Made by a program: the position numbers and the translations under genes. From the NCBI GenBank assembly GCA_009667805.1, contig CM019063.1:84099877-84163876 (forward strand): DNA of 64,000 bases. Reading direction: 5' to 3'. This document shows positions 59,021 to 64,000 of the stretch, one piece after another. Every line of letters starts with the position of its first letter. The first letter of the stretch is position 1. The stretch is from Leptobrachium leishanense (Eukaryota; Chordata; Amphibia; Anura; Megophryidae). The notes beneath the pieces were generated by a model. It was not told where the DNA came from. It worked only from the letters and a program-made list of their open reading frames with translations, and ran no database searches.

Positions 59021-59872
59021 CAGGGTTATTCAAAGAGAATCGAAAAGTCACTGCACCTTCGGTGACTTTTCGTTCTCTTCAATTCGGTGCGATTTGGCGA
59101 TCCCATTTCGGCGACCCTGCGGTGTATTCAGCAAGCACCACAGGGCCGTCGTAGTGCAATGAAAAGACGTCGCAAACCTGCCGATCACTCACCGCAAAAC
59201 CCGGCGAATGCACAACGAAAACCCGCAAAAATATCTGGATTAACCCCGCCGACCACACAGGAGAAACCCGAGCAGGAGCCAATCAGAGTGCAGAGCAGCC
59301 GCCGGAAAAACCCGACACTGCATACTAATAGAGTGGGGGGGGGGAACGTACACTTGAATGTTTGAAAAGTGAAACGCTTTTTGCAAAGAAACTACAGAAC
59401 GAAAATGTCTAAAATTTACATATAAGGCCCAATGAATGATAATAAAAAGGGCTGTTACAGAAAAAAGAAAAAAACGATTTAAAAAAACCTGAAAGATTCT
59501 AAAAATAAAGATACTTTCTACTGCAGAATATTATAATAAACGGTTTATTAGATATTGAATTAAAACGAGAATATTTTTAACATTGAAGCCTATGGGATTC
59601 GCCTGAATAAACCTGTCGAATGAAACCACCGAACAGCAGGGCAATTCGGCAACTTTTCACTGCTGGTTTGTGTTCTCTGAATAGACGAAGCATTGCTTTT
59701 CTATGGGGATTTCACTGCCCTCGAACAGGCACCGTATGTGCAGGCAATTCGCCAAGATTTGGCGAACTGCCTGCTCTCTGAATAGCCTAATGGCCAGGAA
59801 AGGTAAACAAACGCTGAATTTCAGAGTTCGGTTACCTTTCGCCAGCAATTCGGAGCTCTTTGAATAACCCTG
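59021..59872 (+). mobile_element. Family Z copy 3 (complete)
   Basis: Ends CAGGGTTATTCAAAGAG and its perfect complement CTCTTTGAATAACCCTG, with ACA on both sides (59018-59020 and 59873-59875). 852 bp; aligns with 12941-13763 and, inverted, 49670-50555. Includes CCGCCGGAAAAACCCGACA and CCTGCTCTCTGAATAGCC segments. Confidence 0.88.
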
Positions 59873-59875
59873 ACA

Positions 59876-61289
59876 CTGTAAGTCCATCAGGTTCAACCCT
59901 CTGTTACTGTTGGTAATTCAAAATGGAGACAAAACTATTTGTACTAAAGGTAAATGCCCAACTGTGCTCCAGAAAAAAGGAAAATGTACTCCTTACTTTA
60001 TAATTGCGATGGGCTTTCTGCTTGAATATAGTTTTTACACCTGGCCTGAGCGATCCCGAGACAACACCCATGACAATACATCGATTTCAATGACCTCCAG
60101 GAGTTCTCACCATCGCTGGTGCAAGTCTCTACTGTCACTGTCTGCTGCTTCATCCACTTTCTGCTTGTAATTCAAGAGCATTGAAATACAACAGTCACTT
60201 GCAAATAATCACTCCAATCACAAGAAGGGCTCATTACTTGTTTACTTGAATGTATACGTCTTCTTGATCTATTTATCGTGCAGCCGGAAATCTTTATTTA
60301 TTACTATAGTAACAAATAATAGACTTTTACAATCGTATTGTAGCCCTGGTTTCAAGCAGTGGTTTCCCACGTGATGATGCATCAAGTTGAAATTCTCCGT
60401 GTAAACCTCCTGCACGCTGCAACATGAGTGACAACCTTTTCAAGCCTTTATTATGTAATCTGTAAATTATAGAACCGGCAGGGAATGCACAACGCGTTCT
60501 AGATTCATACCAGTGTAAGAGCTGACAAAGTCCATCATCACGTGGAGGTTGTGAATTGGTCCTAATGTTTGATAGTATCGCCAGCTAAAGCACAATATAG
60601 CTAAGTGTGCCCTTGGGTTATTTAGTTAGAAGTGCAGCAGTCTTTATGGATTAATTTATGTACAGTAGCTATAGTAACGGAGTGCTATCACCAAAAAATG
60701 AAATATCACGCTAGACTGAACTTCATTGTCTAAATATATCAAACACGGGATGAAGAAAGAACATTTTGTTATATACCCTTGCTTTTTATAGTAAGAATAG
60801 AAAATCGTTAAACGGTGAAGCTGCAGTGCATTTAACTAGAAAAATTAATGTAATTTATTATCATAGATATGATCAACATGTTGTGAACAACTATTACAAG
60901 GCGGGTACAGAGAATGCATGCATAAGACAAGGCACTTCAAACAGAAGTAATGTGAGCCCCTGCTTTTAGGCGTTCAGTTTCCTGATTCTTAGAGAATTCT
61001 GAGTGAATAATCCCGCTTTGTTCCTGATCATATAAGTTATTCATAATTAGTTGTATTTTTAGAGTCTGCCAATTAACCTGTTAATTAGACAGATTGTTTC
61101 AAATAAGGCAGGCTCATTAGGATTAATAGAAGAAGGAACTGAACTCGCAGAAACCCGAGCATTTTCATGCATCACACCAGTCTTGGCCCAATTACAAAAG
61201 TAAGTGTTCTGTGGGTTTGCTGGCTGTGCCCAGGTATATCTTAAGGCAGTCACTTTCAAATGTTATTAATCCTTTACTAGCTGCTCATA
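59876..61289. other. Intergenic, nothing recognised
   Basis: No coding similarity, paired termini or tandem structure that I can support. Confidence 0.45.
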
Positions 61290-61548
61290 AAGGGACACTC
61301 TACTCACTTTACTCTACCACTTCAGCTTTTCTAAGTGCTCAGGATGAGAGGGGCGTAACTACCAGGGGTGCAGAGGGTGCCACCGCACCCGGGCCCTTGA
61401 GTCTGGGGGGGCCCACACTCACCTACCTGGGCCTTGGGGCTTGCCTATATTTCATATATATACTTATAATTATTTTTTAAATTTATTTTATACTTATTTG
61501 TGAGTTTTACTTTGGGGCCGTCATGGTTCCTGCACCTGGGCCCTGAGG
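61290..61548. mobile_element. Family P 5' end abutting another MITE-like sequence
   Basis: 61290-61346 (AGGGACACTCTACTCAC ... CCACTTCAGCTTTTCTAAGTG) matches the left 55 bp of family P, with ATAA in place of TTAA. It breaks at GAGAGGGGCGTAACTACC. From there to about 61548 is a separate GC-rich repeat with CCGGGCCCTTGAG and CACCTGGGCCCTGAGG. Neither is complete. Confidence 0.5.
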
Positions 61549-62262
61549 TTTCTACCAGCCAGGGACCAATAATTTAGACATGCCTTGTACGTGCTGATAT
61601 ATGGTCCTCTTAGGGTTCTCAGATCAACCATGTTTTCCTGGACACTTACTACTATTTCATGCAGGGGACTCGCATCGAAAGTGTTACCCTGCAACAAGTA
61701 TAAATCATATGCTGCAGGAAGGAAACCAAGGCAGGTCACCAGCAATTCCTAAGTATTTTCTTACATGTATCATATGAATTCTACCTACTGCGGGGTTGCA
61801 TTTTTCATGCACTTCCCATCAGCATGAATAAATAATGTGTGTCCAGGAAAACATGGCCGATCTGGTAACCCTAAGTCCTCTTTGTGTCTTTGCAAGTACT
61901 CACAGGAGCCCCCACATATATTGACATCATCCCACCCTCATACACATGGACACGCTGAAGACAAACAAACCCCTACACACACCAACCTTACCCCCAAACA
62001 CACTGACCCCTCATTCCCTGCTAATCACCCATCATAACCCCCCACACACACATACAAGCACAGGCCATGCTTGTGTATTGTCTTACTATTGTTGTTGGCA
62101 GAATTGGTAGTGTAGGCTCCCTGATTCTTTTTGCAGAGGGAGAGCTTATCACACGGCTATCAGTCTCCGCATGTGAGTTCACAGGGTCACTGCTTTTTTG
62201 CTCTCCCTCAGCGGGAGTGACCAAATGAATGATGTAGCTTGTGAGATGGAGTAGCTTCCTAC
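61549..62262. other. Intergenic, nothing recognised
   Basis: CA-rich, low-complexity stretches around 61970-62060. No gene. Confidence 0.4.
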
Positions 62263-62267
62263 GGTGC

Positions 62268-63168
62268 TGTCACGGGGGCACCCGGCGTGAGCCAAGGTGG
62301 GCCCTCTATAATGGATATTCAGCCCTTGAGGCAGGTTTGTTTCTGGCTGCACAGATACAGATCTCAGCAAAGATATACTGGACAAGAGAAATAACAGAAC
62401 AACTGGAACAACAGGAAGGGCAGGAGAACAAAGCGAAAACAGGATACTAAATGTAATCCTAAATCTAGAATAAGGTCCTTGCAGTGGCTTTCTGTCTAGG
62501 GAAAGGGAACCTCACAAGAATACACAGCAACACAATATACTCACACCCAGCAGCAACACAGGGAAACCCTGAACTGGGATAAGGTCCTTGCAATGTTCTT
62601 CTAAACTAAATGAATAATATGCTGCTGGGTGATTCAATGAACAGGATACAGGACACAAGAAAACACATAACAGATTAATAACAGGGATTACCAAGAGAGT
62701 AGTCAGAATACAATACAAGCCAAGATCATATACCAGGGCAGGAAGTCATAACAGCCAGGAATCAGGAACCAGAGAGGGAAGTCAGCCAAGCAGAGTTCGG
62801 TACACATATATCAAGAAACCGCAATACACAGTACAGGGATGAACCAAATGGATTTGTCAATACCAGGCCAAGATCATACACAGAACTTCAAGTCAGGGAT
62901 AGCAGAGATTGTACACTGGAAATACTAGGACAAGATCACAGGAAGCAATGACTCTCAGGAAACAAGACCCTCAGGAACTAGACCCATGCAAGAGCAAGGA
63001 GCCTATGCTCTGCCTGCATATTTATAAGAACAGGGTGGACCATGCAACCCCAGGCCAGACAGCTGCAGGGGAGTCCAGAAGCAGCACAGGGCAGAATGGC
63101 TTGGCTATGCAAAACAAGAGCTGGCCTGGATCACTCTCACCACCAGGGGGCAGGGCTGGAATGTGACA
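62268..63168 (-). mobile_element. Solo-LTR-like element, TSD GGTGC
   Basis: Starts TGTCACGG and ends AATGTGACA, flanked by identical GGTGC at 62263-62267 and 63169-63173. 901 bp. On the - strand a TATAAATATGCAGGCAGAG segment lies about 150 bp from the start, where an LTR promoter would be, so the - orientation is favoured. Two 'AAGGTCCTTGCA' subrepeats are present (62472, 62580). No coding genes. Confidence 0.75.
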
Positions 63169-63173
63169 GGTGC

Positions 63174-64000
63174 ATAGCACCGTGACCACTTGGTTCACCA
63201 GGTGCTGATCAATGGGTCGGCGTCCCTTCCCCACTGGACCGGCAGTAAACATCTTTGTGTAGTCACTGTTCACAAGTAATGGTTTGCATGGACCTACTGA
63301 ATTCTACAACATAAGAAAGCTGGATAAGTATGTAAAAATGAAAACAGAATGAGAATTAGGAGGGGTTGGTCAAAGAACAGACAAATATACTGTTTGTTAA
63401 AAACAATAAGTCAAAACTCGATATTTTCTTCAAAAACTCAGTTAATGGAATTAAGTCGAACTCCTATTTTGAAGTGATTTGCTTTTGTAAATGTAAAGTG
63501 CTTGAAAAATCCCTTACTTACCTAAAATCCCACAGTTCAGAGGATGGCGCAATCAGCCAATTCCTCTAGCAATGAGCAGCAAATAGTTCCCAGTGTCCGT
63601 TAATGGTTCTCCGCTCAAACAAACTCACACGGAGCTTATGCAGCATCACGTGGAGTTCCATGGACTCCTAAGGACTCCTGGAGTCCATATTGGCGGTGGC
63701 AAACTGCTCTGCTGTCTGTAACAGCAACTTAAAAATATTGTGGCTTGAGCTGGTGGTACAATGACTCGGACAGAAAGGCGCTGTCCTGGGTGGTCTGGGT
63801 GATGATCTAGCCGACAGGTGGAAAAAGAAGGGAAAGGGTGTAATGTTTCTTTCTTTTTTTATGTGTATATTCTCCAACACATGGGTAGCCAGTTGCTAGC
63901 CCCCGGGTAGTATACCTGACAGCTCATGTGATGCATTACCAGCCTATAGAAACATTGATGTACTTGTTACTCCCGGCAAGGAGAGATTATGACTCATTAT
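63174..64000. other. Intergenic, nothing recognised
   Basis: 63640-63700 contains GTGGAGTTCCATGGACTCCT, a phrase also near 18207, suggesting a shared unclassified repeat. No gene. Confidence 0.35.

Noticed and set aside
48823..64000. RASGRF2, the usual downstream neighbour of MSH3 in vertebrates
   Set aside because: No segment resembles its first exon or any RasGEF, PH or DH coding sequence; it may lie beyond the window.

Overview
The window is vertebrate genomic DNA, most likely from an amphibian (probably a frog). The host gene is identified by spliced exons; the organism is inferred from the mix of Tc1, hAT, Harbinger, piggyBac-like, Helitron and Rex1-like LINE sequences in long introns, so the species cannot be named. 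The only host gene I can support is the 3' end of MSH3 on the + strand. MSH3 is the mismatch-repair MutS homologue that pairs with MSH2 as MutS-beta. Five exons are visible: 3584-3741 (Walker A), 33490-33676 (Walker B), 36681-36807 (H-loop), 41422-41596 and 47846-47927 (stop codon). All have AG/GT junctions and compatible phases. The first intron in the window is 29.7 kb. DHFR and RASGRF2, the usual vertebrate neighbours, are not seen.

Everything else is intronic or intergenic and dominated by transposable elements, many with exact ends and target-site duplications (TSDs). Between 1 and 33.5 kb are: a decayed Tc1-like transposase; hairpin MITEs; a tRNA-derived SINE that shares its tail with a Rex1-like LINE; a 2.3-kb hAT-type element carrying two minisatellites; a 1.45-kb non-autonomous Helitron on the - strand carrying a minisatellite and nested GC-rich palindromes; a large inverted duplication; and a full-length Tc1-like element nested in a CpG-rich MITE. 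Between 33.5 and 48 kb, the shorter MSH3 introns hold more MITEs, a 426-bp Harbinger deletion derivative and two further 1.6-kb Tc1-like elements.

Downstream of MSH3 (48-64 kb) the main object is a 3.6-kb PIF/Harbinger element (53924-57519, TSD TAA) inserted into a solo-LTR-like sequence (TSD CACTG). It encodes a two-exon DDE transposase on + and a two-exon MADF-BESS protein on -. The two genes interlock: each one's second exon lies in the other's intron. Both carry frameshifts here. A second solo-LTR-like element (TSD GGTGC), several hAT-type MITEs and further copies of the dispersed families fill the rest.

Repeated nesting gives relative insertion ages: Harbinger after LTR, Tc1 after MITE, hAT after MITE, MITE after inverted duplication. 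No rRNA, tRNA gene, CRISPR array or intact second host gene was seen.
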